Assembly (NCBI RefSeq): GCF_000026145.1
Contig: NC_009445.1
Span: 6,757,001-6,821,000, forward strand
Length of the DNA: 64,000 bases
Direction: 5' to 3'
Source: Bradyrhizobium sp. ORS 278
GTDB taxonomy: Bacteria > Pseudomonadota > Alphaproteobacteria > Rhizobiales > Xanthobacteraceae
In this document: positions 8,701-17,434 of the stretch, piece after piece
How positions within the stretch are numbered: position 1 is the stretch's first letter
How the letters are laid out: each line of letters begins with the position of its first letter
Position numbers and translations under genes: made by a program
Notes under the pieces: generated by a model
What the model saw: the letters and a program-made list of their open reading frames with translations, nothing else
Database searches by the model: none
What the model was told of the DNA's origin: nothing

Positions 8701-8755
8701 ACATTGCACTGCGAAACGGCTAAGCGGACCGCCCCCGGACGGAAACGAGACGAGC

Positions 8756-10015
8756 ATGGCGGCAGCGGCCTATTGCGGCATCGACTTCGGCACTTCGAAT
8801 ACCACCGTTGGCCTCAGCGATCCCGCCTCTGCGCAGCTCATCCCGCTGGAGGGCGAGCAGCGGACGTTGCCGAGCGCAATGTTCTTCGATTTCGAGCATC
8901 ACGGCGTGCAGTTCGGGCGCGCGGCGATCGAGCGCTATCTGACTGGGCATGACGGCCGCTTCATGCGCGCGCTGAAGAGCATTCTCGGCACCGCGCTGAT
9001 CCACGAGAAGACCTATATCCGGCAGAAGGCCGTTCCCTTCTCGGGCATTCTCGGCTTCTTCTTCGCGCATCTGAAGTCGCAGATCGAGGCGCGCCTCGGC
9101 GACGACGTCGACCAGGTCGTGCTGGGCCGTCCCGTGCGCTTCGTCGACAAGGACGATGCCGCCGACGCCGAGGCGCAGAGCGCGCTCGAAGGCATCGCGC
9201 GCGAGCAGGGCTTCAAGCACATCGCATTCCAATACGAGCCGATCGCCGCCGCCCTCGACTACGAGCAGCAGGTGAACAGCGAGGAGCTCGTGCTGATCGT
9301 CGACATCGGCGGCGGCACCTCCGACTTCTCGATCGTCCGCGTCTCGCCGGAGCGGCGCGGCAAGGCCGATCGCGAAGGCGACATCCTGGCCAATGGCGGC
9401 ATCCACATCGGCGGCACCGATTTCGACCGGCTGCTGAGCCTGAAGAGCGTCATGCCGCATCTCGGCTATGGCAGCCTGACCGCCGACGGCAAGCGCGAGC
9501 TGCCGACGGCCTATTATCACGAGCTCGCCACCTGGCATCGCATCAACCAGCTCTACAAGAAGGGCGTCGTTCACGAGCTGCGCCAGATCCGCTACGAGGC
9601 CGAGCGGCGCGACCTCGTCGACCGCTTCATCAAGGTGGTGGAGGAGCATCGCGGCCATACGCTGGCGATCGGCGTCGAGCAGGCGAAGATCGCGCTGACA
9701 TCGGCGAAGTCGCTGACCTCGGTGCTGTCGGAAAAGGACGACTGGGCGCGCATCAAGTTCACGCGCAAGGATTTCGATCGCGCCATCGCCGATTCCGTCG
9801 AGCGCGTCGTGCGCACCGTCACGACCTTGCTCGGCGATGCCAAGGTCGAGGCCGCCGCGATCAACACGATCTTCCTCACCGGCGGCTCGAGCATGGTGCC
9901 GGCACTGCGCCAGGCGGTGCTCGCGCTGTTTCCGGACGCGCGCATCGCCGAGACCGACCTGCTCGGCAGCGTCGGCCTCGGGCTCGCGCTCGACGCGCGG
10001 CGCAAGTTCGGCTGA
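8756..10015 (+). CDS. Hsp70-family ATPase lacking a substrate-binding domain (YegD-like)
   Basis: This 419-residue protein covers the actin/Hsp70 nucleotide-binding fold only. CGIDFGTSNTTVG near residue 8 is the first phosphate loop. DIGGGTSDFSI near 183 is the second, and LTGGSSMVP near 375 is the adenosine motif. The beta-sandwich peptide-binding domain of DnaK is absent, as in E. coli YegD. It is a probable cytoplasmic ATPase of chaperone type with unknown client. It stands alone, with an inverted repeat in its leader, and converges on the next gene at 10025. Confidence 0.85.
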   Translation: MAAAAYCGIDFGTSNTTVGLSDPASAQLIPLEGEQRTLPSAMFFDFEHHGVQFGRAAIERYLTGHDGRFMRALKSILGTALIHEKTYIRQKAVPFSGILGFFFAHLKSQIEARLGDDVDQVVLGRPVRFVDKDDAADAEAQSALEGIAREQGFKHIAFQYEPIAAALDYEQQVNSEELVLIVDIGGGTSDFSIVRVSPERRGKADREGDILANGGIHIGGTDFDRLLSLKSVMPHLGYGSLTADGKRELPTAYYHELATWHRINQLYKKGVVHELRQIRYEAERRDLVDRFIKVVEEHRGHTLAIGVEQAKIALTSAKSLTSVLSEKDDWARIKFTRKDFDRAIADSVERVVRTVTTLLGDAKVEAAAINTIFLTGGSSMVPALRQAVLALFPDARIAETDLLGSVGLGLALDARRKFG

Positions 10016-10024
10016 TCCGCCGGC

Positions 10025-11596
10025 TCATCGCTCCGCCGCGGGTGCCGCCGCGGCTTCCTGCGCGCGCAGCCCCTCTCGCCGCGGCGCTTGCGACGATGAC
10101 GAAACACCCGGCGGGCGCGCGGCTGCGCGCCGGGTCGACACGGTCGGGACGCTCGCGGATGTATTCACTCCGACGGTGCCGGCCCCAGCCGGCGCCGGAC
10201 GCTGGACGGCACGCGTAGTCCGCTGCGGCGGCGCGGGCTCGACAGGGGAGGTCGGCGGCGCGGCGGCTGTGGACGCGGCAGCACGCCGGCGCGGCTTGGC
10301 CGGTTGCGCGGCGCTGCGCGCCGGCTGCACCATCGGAGGCGCAATGTCGGGCTTCGGCGTGGCACTCGCCGGGGCGCGGTCGCTTGGAACGCTTGCAGCC
10401 ACCGATGCGGGAGGATTGGGGGCGGGCTCGGGCGCAGGCACGTCGGACGGAGTTGCGAGCGGCAGCGGAGAGTCCTGCTGCGCGATGGAGCCTGTCGGCG
10501 CGAGATCGATCTCCTCCCGGAACAGTTCGGTCGGCAACAGCAGCGCGGCAATGGCAGCCACAAGGGTCAGGCTTCTGAGCACGAGCGTCGCGGCCCCATG
10601 CCGGCTCGGGCTGAGACCGAGGGCTGCGCGGCTCAGCAGGTCAAGCACGGCCACGGTGACGAAGGCCGCAAAGCCCAGGCTGCCGCCAACCAGCGGCAGC
10701 ACCGTCGCGGCCTGAACCAGCAGGACCGTCAGCGTCGCCGCGGCGACGACCGGTGCGAACCGGCCGGAGAGCCGCTGCGGCGAGGACATGCCGAGAAAAC
10801 ATCCGGCGTAATAGGCGTCGATGAGGCAGCGCTCGTCAGGCAGAAGCGCCTGCAGGACCGCCATGCCCGTGAAAGCGATCACCGCCGAAACGAATGTACG
10901 CCCGGCCCGGCCGGCCCCGGCAACGGTCGGCAGCCGCAGCATCACCAGGGTCAGCGCCGTGCCGGCCAGGCACGTTGCGAAGATCGCGAGCGAGGCCTCC
11001 AGACCCTTGTCGAAATGATCCAGATGCGCCAGCCGCAGCATGTCGCTGCCATTACCGAGCAACGGCATCAGACACAGGAACAGCAGCGATGCGATCGCCG
11101 CGAGCACACCGAGGCGCCCGCCATAGCCTTGCAGCAGCACCACGCGCAGCCGGACTTCAGTCAAAGTCAGGATGGCGAACAACAGTCCGCAAAAGGCCGA
11201 CAGCAGGAAGAATGACGCCTCGTCCGGCAGACCGGCCTGGGCCACGCTCGCGACGACGATCCCGACCGGCGTCATTCCGCTGAAGCTGCCGCCATAGACC
11301 GAGGAGGAGAACGTCGTCGCTTCCAGGTTTCTGGTCGGCGCGATGATCAGGCCGGCACACAGCAGCAGCGTCACCGCGGCCGAGGCGAGCGGCGACGGCA
11401 GACCGTAGGTCGTCAGTTGCAGCGTCGCCATGCAGCCGAGAAATGCGCCGGCAAACGAGGCCACAGGGACGATAGAGAGTCCGAAGCGCGGCCAGGCGTG
11501 AGGACCCGGCTCGGACAACGGCGGCAGACCTTCGCGCCACACCAGCGGATCGAAAGCCGCGGGGTTCTGCGCATCACCCGCACGCGAATCAGCCAT
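10025..11596 (-). CDS. tandem multi-pass membrane protein, paralogue A
   Basis: This is one of three neighbouring paralogues (with 12085-13680 and 13848-15362). About 370 hydrophobic residues form roughly ten membrane helices, followed by a proline/alanine-rich tail of about 150 residues. Conserved motifs are SSVYGGSFSGMTP, LLQGYGGRLGVLA, DAYYAGCFLGMSSPQRL and LVGGSLGFAAF. The first two echo the last two, suggesting an internal duplication. I chose ATG 11596 (523 aa, MADSRAG) because the 51 bases ahead of it look non-family; the frame stays open to 11647. I do not recognise the family; the fold suggests a transporter or channel. The tail, with basic and proline residues, is not conserved between copies. 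Confidence 0.75.
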   Translation of the reverse strand: MADSRAGDAQNPAAFDPLVWREGLPPLSEPGPHAWPRFGLSIVPVASFAGAFLGCMATLQLTTYGLPSPLASAAVTLLLCAGLIIAPTRNLEATTFSSSVYGGSFSGMTPVGIVVASVAQAGLPDEASFFLLSAFCGLLFAILTLTEVRLRVVLLQGYGGRLGVLAAIASLLFLCLMPLLGNGSDMLRLAHLDHFDKGLEASLAIFATCLAGTALTLVMLRLPTVAGAGRAGRTFVSAVIAFTGMAVLQALLPDERCLIDAYYAGCFLGMSSPQRLSGRFAPVVAAATLTVLLVQAATVLPLVGGSLGFAAFVTVAVLDLLSRAALGLSPSRHGAATLVLRSLTLVAAIAALLLPTELFREEIDLAPTGSIAQQDSPLPLATPSDVPAPEPAPNPPASVAASVPSDRAPASATPKPDIAPPMVQPARSAAQPAKPRRRAAASTAAAPPTSPVEPAPPQRTTRAVQRPAPAGAGTVGVNTSASVPTVSTRRAAARPPGVSSSSQAPRREGLRAQEAAAAPAAER

Positions 11597-12084
11597 TTGC
11601 TCTTCACCCCTTGCGGCCACTCGCGGCAGGCTGGAGGCGGTGAACACCTCGCTGCATGCCCGGGGCGATCTCGTTGTCAGCAGCAGTCAGGCGCGAGCAC
11701 ACACTCAGCTCCGACCTGCCGGGCGCGGCCTCCATGCCGCAAACCCGCCGCGACGATGCCCGCAAATTTCTGCAGGCCGGAAGTAGCCGGCTGCTGTACG
11801 CACTAAAAGGTGCAGATCCCTCGCCTACAACAGAATCGCGAAAAGCAGTGCGGAATCAACGAAAGGGCACGATCGTTCGTCTAACGCCCCGGTCCGTTCG
11901 CGGTTATGGACCTGCCGATGCCTACGGTTCGGACCGCCACACCGGTGCGGGCAGCACCTCCTGCGCGCCACAATCCAGGGCCGCGCCATGGGCTGCGGCA
12001 CGACATGGGTTTGCACGAGGGGAGCGCTGGCCAGCGGCCGTTGCGAATGACTAGCGATTCAATCTCGGCCGAGCCGTCAGGGGC
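11597..12084. other. gap between paralogues A and B
   Basis: This 488-base stretch lies upstream of paralogue A and downstream of paralogue B. I see no convincing gene, terminator or known regulatory site. It presumably contains the paralogue A promoter, so A is probably not simply read through from B. Confidence 0.5.
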
Positions 12085-13680
12085 TTACTCGCTGGCGGCT
12101 GCGGCGGAAGGCCGCGCCGGCCTCTTGGCCGAACTCTGAGCCTGCGGTCGCGCGGCTGGAGCTGCCGCAGCCGGGGCCCCCTCGACGCCACGAACCGGGC
12201 TGGGCTTGGCACGCGCAGGTCGCGCAGCCGCCGCTACCGTCCGCGCCGGGTCCGCGGAGCGGATGATGCCCCAGGGTCCCAGACCGGCGGGACCAGACGG
12301 CGATCGCGAGCCCGTCCGGCTCGTGCGCTGCTGCGTCCGCGGCAGTTCGGCGCGGGGCGCTGAAGCCGGCGCTTGGGCCTCGGAAGGCGCCTCCACACGG
12401 ACGGAGACGTCCGGCACGGCGGGCCAAGCCGTCGTACCCGTGGCGAGCCCGGCAACGGATTCATCGACAGGAGCAACGGGCACGAGCGATGCGGCCTCCC
12501 GCGGAGCTGCCTCTGGCGGAGCCACGTCGGGCGGGGCTGCTTCCACCACCGGTTCTTCAGGCAACGCTGCAAGGACGGGAGCCACAACCGGAGCAGCTTC
12601 GCGCAGGACGCCGGTCGTATCGTCGGCCATCTTGTGAAAGACATGGCCCGGCATCAGACAACCTGCCACCGTCAGGGCGACGGCAAATCCACGGCCGAGG
12701 CCGAGCTTCATGGATTCGGCCGAGACCGGCAGCGCGCAAGCCGCTCGCCAGGCGATGTCGACACCGGCCGCGGCAATGAAAGCAGCGAGGCCGAGGCTGC
12801 CGCCGACCATCGGCAGAACCGTCGATGCCTGGACCAGAACCACCGTGAGCGTCAGCGCGGCCACGATCGGCTGCAGCGGCCCGGACAGCCGTTGCGGCGA
12901 GGACATGCCGAGAAAACATCCCGCATAATAGGCGTCGACGAAACAGCGCTGATCGGGCCACAGCACCTGCATGATCGCCATGCCGGCGAAGGCCAGGGTC
13001 GCCGAGGCGAAGGTGCGGGAGGCCCGCCCTGCGGCTGCAACGCGTGGAAGCCGTTGGATGAAGATCGTCAGGAACGTCCCGGCGAGACACGCCGCGAGGA
13101 TCGCGAGCGAGTCGTCGAGTTCCCGGTCGAACTGATTCAGATGCGCCAGATGCAGCGCTTCGCCTTGTCCGGCGACCCACGGCCCGAGCGTGACGAACAG
13201 CAGCGATCCGATGGTGGCCAGCACGCCCAGCCGACCACCATAGCCCTGCAAAAGCACGACGCGCCGCTGGATCTCGACCGCCGTGAGCATGCAGAACAGC
13301 AGGCCACAGAAGATCGACAGCAGATAAGGTGACGCCTCCGGGGGCAGTCCCGTGCGAACGACGCTCTCGCTGATCTGTGCCATCGGCGTCATGCCGCTGA
13401 AGCTGCCGCCGTAGACCGATGACGCGAAAGTGGTCGCGGCCAGATTGTCGGGAGACGCAATCATCAGACCTGCGCACAGCACCACCGTCACCGCCGCCGA
13501 GGCGAGCGTGGGCGGCAGGCCCAGCGCGCTCAGATGCAGGGTCGCGAGACAGCCGAGAAACGCGCCGGCGAAGGACACGAGGAGCGCGACGGATAAATCG
13601 AAACGCCGCCGCTGAGGACGCGGCTCGTAAAGCACCGGCAGGCCCGTTCGCCATACCGCGCCATCAGTGGCCTGCTGCAT
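12085..13680 (-). CDS. tandem multi-pass membrane protein, paralogue B
   Basis: This 531-residue protein is the closest relative of paralogue A along the whole membrane part. It shares ASSVYGGSFSGMTP, LLQGYGGRLGVLATI, DAYYAGCFLGMSSPQRL and MVGGSLGLAAF. The N-terminus is short and lacks a cleavable signal peptide, and the first helix begins near residue 30. The hydrophobic core ends near residue 350 and is followed by about 170 residues rich in Ala, Pro and Val. The tail ends in basic clusters. Start is ATG 13680 with a weak ribosome site. Function is unknown; a duplicated-fold transporter is the simplest reading. Confidence 0.75.
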   Translation of the reverse strand: MQQATDGAVWRTGLPVLYEPRPQRRRFDLSVALLVSFAGAFLGCLATLHLSALGLPPTLASAAVTVVLCAGLMIASPDNLAATTFASSVYGGSFSGMTPMAQISESVVRTGLPPEASPYLLSIFCGLLFCMLTAVEIQRRVVLLQGYGGRLGVLATIGSLLFVTLGPWVAGQGEALHLAHLNQFDRELDDSLAILAACLAGTFLTIFIQRLPRVAAAGRASRTFASATLAFAGMAIMQVLWPDQRCFVDAYYAGCFLGMSSPQRLSGPLQPIVAALTLTVVLVQASTVLPMVGGSLGLAAFIAAAGVDIAWRAACALPVSAESMKLGLGRGFAVALTVAGCLMPGHVFHKMADDTTGVLREAAPVVAPVLAALPEEPVVEAAPPDVAPPEAAPREAASLVPVAPVDESVAGLATGTTAWPAVPDVSVRVEAPSEAQAPASAPRAELPRTQQRTSRTGSRSPSGPAGLGPWGIIRSADPARTVAAAARPARAKPSPVRGVEGAPAAAAPAARPQAQSSAKRPARPSAAAASE

Positions 13681-13847
13681 CGACGAACCACCCCCATGTG
13701 GATCGTACGGGCACCTCGTCCGCCCCCCAATGCCGGACGAGACCCGCTACGCACCGCGTAATGCATGTTGACGCGGAAACATGGCGAAACACGTGCGAAC
13801 CTGTGGCGGCACCGGGTTATCGCCGCAGAAAGGCTTACAGTCCGCCG

Positions 13848-15362
13848 TCACGGCCCCGCCGATGTGGACGAAAGGGGCCTCCACTCCGGCGCAGACTGGA
13901 CATCCTGCCGTGCCACGAATTTCGGCCGTGCCGCCGGACGCGGCACCACATGGTTCTGGTTGCGCCTGGCCGGCATAGCCGGCGCGGTCGCAGCCTGGCC
14001 GTAGCGCACGACGCGGCGGGTCGGCTCTGCCACAGGCGATGGCGCGCGCGGGACGATCTCGCCGGACCGAGGGGCGGCAAAGAGCGCGCCGTCGGGACGC
14101 AGGATCTGGATCGGCAGATCGGGCACCGCAGCGGCTGATGTCGGCGGCTCGCCGGCGACCGACAGAGCCGCATCGCGCGTCGCCTCCGCGATCGGTGGAG
14201 GCGGCCGCACGGCAGGCGCAGGCGGCGTCTGCGTCTTGGCGATCGAGCCGGTTGGCTGGATCTGCGGGGGAGCGAACCACAGCTCACTGAAGAGCAGCGC
14301 GACGAGAACGGCGATCGCGGCGGCGAGCCCCCGTCCCCACGCGATCATGGACTGGCGCGGCGATTCGCCGGCCTCGATGAACAGCCGGACCGCGGCGTCG
14401 ACGAAGATCACCGACACGAAGGCGACATAGCCGAGGCTGCCGCCGACAGCAGGAAGCATCGGACAGGTCATCATCAACAGCGCGGTCAGCAGCACCGCGG
14501 CAGACAATGCCTGCAGCAGGCTGCGCAGCCGACGCTGCGACGACATGCCGAGGAAGCAGCCGGCGTAATAGGCATCGAGCTCGGCGGCGTTGGCGGGAAC
14601 GAATTGCAGCAGCAGGACGAGGCCGGCGAACGCCACGGTGGCGGCCACGAAGATGCGGACCGCGCGTCGCGATCCCGCAACTGGAGCCCAGCGCAGCGCC
14701 GCCATCGTTGCCAGCATGCCCGCCGTGCACAGCAGGAAGGTGGTCGCGGCTGCCACGAGCCCCAATTCCGGCATGGGGCGGCGTGCGATCGGAAACAACT
14801 CGCCCTCCGCGCCCAGCATCGGCGCCAGCCCGACGAACAGGAAGGAGGCAACGGCGGCAAGCGCCCCGAGCCGTCCGCCATAGCCGCGGGCAAGCCCGCC
14901 GCGCAGCCACATGTCGAGCGCGCAGCCGAGGCAGAACATCAGTCCCGTGAACAGCGACAGCAGAGTGAAGGCTGCATCGAGCGGCAGGCCGGCGCGGATG
15001 ACGCTCGCGTTCAACAGCACGACCGGGGTCATGCCGACGAAGCTGCCACCATAGGCCGAGGAGAAGAACGTGCTCGGCACGAGGTCGACCGTCCGCGTCA
15101 GGATCAGCGACGCACACAACAGCATCGCAGCCATTGCCGACGCGACCGGCGGCGACAAGCCCGATGCGCTCAGATGCAAGGTCATCAGGCATCCGAGGAA
15201 GGCGGCGATGAAGGAGGCGAGCGGCGGACAGCCGAGTTGAAACAGCTCTGAGCCGTAGAAGGGCGTGGCCCGCGTGAGCTGCCGTTCGCGCCAGGTGCGC
15301 GGATCGAAGGTTTGATCCACGTGCCGTCGACGCAACTGGAGATCGGTCGTTCCGCGCTTCAT
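13848..15362 (-). CDS. tandem multi-pass membrane protein, paralogue C
   Basis: This 504-residue protein is the most divergent of the three copies. It keeps SSAYGGSFVGMTP, ARGYGGRLGALAAV, DAYYAGCFLGMSSQRRL and AVGGSLGYVAF, so the paired motifs are under constraint. Roughly ten hydrophobic helices are followed by a proline-rich tail starting near PTGSIA, a phrase also found after the last helix of paralogue A. ATG 15362 was chosen; an in-frame GTG at 15389 would add nine residues. It is first in the direction of transcription, 167 bases from paralogue B, so B and C may share a transcript. Family and substrate are unknown. Confidence 0.75.
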   Translation of the reverse strand: MKRGTTDLQLRRRHVDQTFDPRTWRERQLTRATPFYGSELFQLGCPPLASFIAAFLGCLMTLHLSASGLSPPVASAMAAMLLCASLILTRTVDLVPSTFFSSAYGGSFVGMTPVVLLNASVIRAGLPLDAAFTLLSLFTGLMFCLGCALDMWLRGGLARGYGGRLGALAAVASFLFVGLAPMLGAEGELFPIARRPMPELGLVAAATTFLLCTAGMLATMAALRWAPVAGSRRAVRIFVAATVAFAGLVLLLQFVPANAAELDAYYAGCFLGMSSQRRLRSLLQALSAAVLLTALLMMTCPMLPAVGGSLGYVAFVSVIFVDAAVRLFIEAGESPRQSMIAWGRGLAAAIAVLVALLFSELWFAPPQIQPTGSIAKTQTPPAPAVRPPPPIAEATRDAALSVAGEPPTSAAAVPDLPIQILRPDGALFAAPRSGEIVPRAPSPVAEPTRRVVRYGQAATAPAMPARRNQNHVVPRPAARPKFVARQDVQSAPEWRPLSSTSAGP

Positions 15363-15682
15363 GTCCACGACACCTCGACTCGAGTTCACCCGAATTCGTT
15401 TGTTATTGCGGCAGGGCCGGCGGACGTTTCGGGCGCAACCTTGAGCCCGACCCGTCGCAGTGACCTGCGGCGGTTGTATGCACGCTGCACCATTGCATTC
15501 GCGTGTGTTCGATCAATGCACCAGAATTGTGCGGCGCGGGAGTATCCGGTTCCGACGCGGGAACGAAACTCCTCGGCAACCTTAATGAGAACGTGGGGTC
15601 TGGAAAATCAACGACATAGAGCTCGGGGGCGCAGCTTGCCCCGACGCTTGACCCGGGACTCGGTTAACACCACGATGACCGA
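15363..15682. other. divergent gap before the acetyltransferase gene
   Basis: These 320 bases separate the paralogue cluster (minus strand) from the acetyltransferase gene (plus strand) and should hold both promoters. I see no coding potential and no recognisable operator. Confidence 0.45.
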
Positions 15683-16237
15683 ATGTTCGCTCCGACGTTG
15701 CATACCGCGCGGCTGATATTGCGACCGCTGGCGCTATCCGACGCGCCCGCGATCCAGCGTCACTTCGACAATTGGAACATCATCCGCCACCTCGCAACCA
15801 CCGTGCCGTGGCCCTACCCGGCCGACGGGGCCGAGACCTTCGTGCGGCTGCAGCTTGATCGGATCGCGGCCGGCGAGGAGATCTATCAATGGGTCCTGGT
15901 GCTGCGCGACGGCGACGGCGAGGCGATCGGCAACATTCACTTCAGGCCACGCCTGGAGTCGGTGAAGGGCCATCGCGGCTTCTGGCTCGCCGAGCCCTAT
16001 TGGAATGGTGGATTGATGAGCGAGGCGATCGCCGCCGTGAACGACTTCGCCTTCGACATGCTCGGTCTCGATCAGTTCATCGTTTGCAACGTCGCGACCA
16101 ACGCCGCCTCGCGCCGGGTCAAGCAGAAGACCGGCGCGGAGTTCATCGGCCTGATCGATCTCGCGCACAACAATGGCGAGGCGCGCTCCGAGCAGTGGGT
16201 GGTGCGGCGGGAGACGTGGCTGCAGCGCAGGCGGTGA
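15683..16237 (+). CDS. GNAT-family N-acetyltransferase (RimJ/RimL-like)
   Basis: This 184-residue protein opens with LHTARLILRPLALSDAPAI, the standard beginning of RimJ/RimL-type acetyltransferases. It continues with GNIHFRPR, GFWLAEPYWNGGLMSEA (acetyl-CoA pyrophosphate loop region) and ATNAASRRVKQKTGAEFIG. Members acetylate N-terminal or side-chain amines, or small metabolites, using acetyl-CoA in the cytoplasm. The substrate is not deducible. It is a separate gene between two gaps and converges on the hydrolase gene at 16272. Confidence 0.85.
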   Translation: MFAPTLHTARLILRPLALSDAPAIQRHFDNWNIIRHLATTVPWPYPADGAETFVRLQLDRIAAGEEIYQWVLVLRDGDGEAIGNIHFRPRLESVKGHRGFWLAEPYWNGGLMSEAIAAVNDFAFDMLGLDQFIVCNVATNAASRRVKQKTGAEFIGLIDLAHNNGEARSEQWVVRRETWLQRRR

Positions 16238-16271
16238 TGATCCCGCCTGCGGCCGATCCATGGCGCGCGTG

Positions 16272-17318
16272 TCAGGCGCCCGCCATGACGTCGATCACGG
16301 CCTGTGTGAATGCCTGCGGCGCCTCCTGCGGCAGATTGTGACCGATGCCGCCCGTGATCAGGCGATGCTCGTAGCGGCCGGTGAACTTCTTCGCGTAGGC
16401 CGCCGGCGGCGGATGCGGCGCGCCGTTGGCGTCTCCCTCCATCGTGATGGTCGGCACGGTGATGTTCGGGAAGGTCGCGAGCTTCGCCTCGAGCTCGTCA
16501 TATCTGGCCTCGCCCTGCACGAGGCCGAGCCGCCAGCGATAATTATGCACGACGACATCGACGTGATCGGGGTTGTCGAAGGCGGCCGCGCTGCGCCCGA
16601 AGGTCGCATCGTCGAACGCCCATTTCGGCGAGGCCGTCTGCCAGATCAATCGCGCGAAATCCTTCCGGTTCGTGTCGTAGCCCTCTCGCCCACGCTCGGT
16701 GGCGAAGTAAAATTGATACCACCATTGCAGCTCGGCGGCCGGTGGCAGCGGCTTGAGCCCGGCCTGCTGGCTGCCGATCAGATAGCCGCTGACCGAGACC
16801 ATCGCCTTGCAGCGCTCGGGCCACAGCGCGGCGATGATGTTGGCGGTGCGCGCGCCCCAATCATAGCCGGCGAGCGTGGCGGACCCGATGCCGAGCGCAT
16901 CCATCAAAGCGACGATATCGGCGGCGACCGCGACCCGCTGGCCGCTGCGCAGCGCGGTGGGTGAGAGCAGCCGCGTCGTGCCATAGCCGCGCAGATGGGG
17001 AATGATCACGCGATGACCCGACGCGGCCAGCGCCGGCGCGACATCGGCGAAGCTGTGGATGTCGTAGGGCCAGCCGTGCAGCAGGATGACGACCGGACCA
17101 TCGGCGGGGCCTGCTTCGGCGTAGCCGATGCTGATCTCGCCGGCGGTGACCTGCTTCAGCGGGCCCAGTGTCGTCGCCGTGCCCCGCGTGATCACCGGCA
17201 ACTTTGCTGACGCATTGAAACCCTGCGCTCGGGAACGGGAACCGAGCTGGAACGCCCCGACTGCGGTTCCAGCCATCGCGAGAAAGTTGCGGCGGCTCTG
17301 ATGAAACATTTTCGTCAT
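16272..17318 (-). CDS. Tat-exported alpha/beta hydrolase with Asp nucleophile
   Basis: This 348-residue protein has a twin-arginine signal (SRRNFLAMAGTAVGAF) at residues 8-23, so it is exported folded. The hydrolase fold shows the oxyanion HGWP at 81-84 and the nucleophile elbow AGYDWGAR with Asp 153. The catalytic His is near 327 (GGIGHNLP). Asp instead of Ser at the elbow places it with epoxide hydrolases and haloalkane or haloacetate dehalogenases rather than esterases. Periplasmic detoxification or use of an epoxide or halogenated compound is plausible, but the substrate is unknown. The gene is divergent from a winged-helix regulator 116 bases away, a likely controller. Confidence 0.85.
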   Translation of the reverse strand: MTKMFHQSRRNFLAMAGTAVGAFQLGSRSRAQGFNASAKLPVITRGTATTLGPLKQVTAGEISIGYAEAGPADGPVVILLHGWPYDIHSFADVAPALAASGHRVIIPHLRGYGTTRLLSPTALRSGQRVAVAADIVALMDALGIGSATLAGYDWGARTANIIAALWPERCKAMVSVSGYLIGSQQAGLKPLPPAAELQWWYQFYFATERGREGYDTNRKDFARLIWQTASPKWAFDDATFGRSAAAFDNPDHVDVVVHNYRWRLGLVQGEARYDELEAKLATFPNITVPTITMEGDANGAPHPPPAAYAKKFTGRYEHRLITGGIGHNLPQEAPQAFTQAVIDVMAGA

Positions 17319-17434
17319 ATCGGGTCTCCATGGGACTGATGGGCCCTTGTGCGCGATGCCGGCGCGACGCGCTTGGAGGCGAGCTTGATTTTTGCTTGAG
17401 GCGAGCTTGATTTTGCATCGGAGCTGACGCGAAG

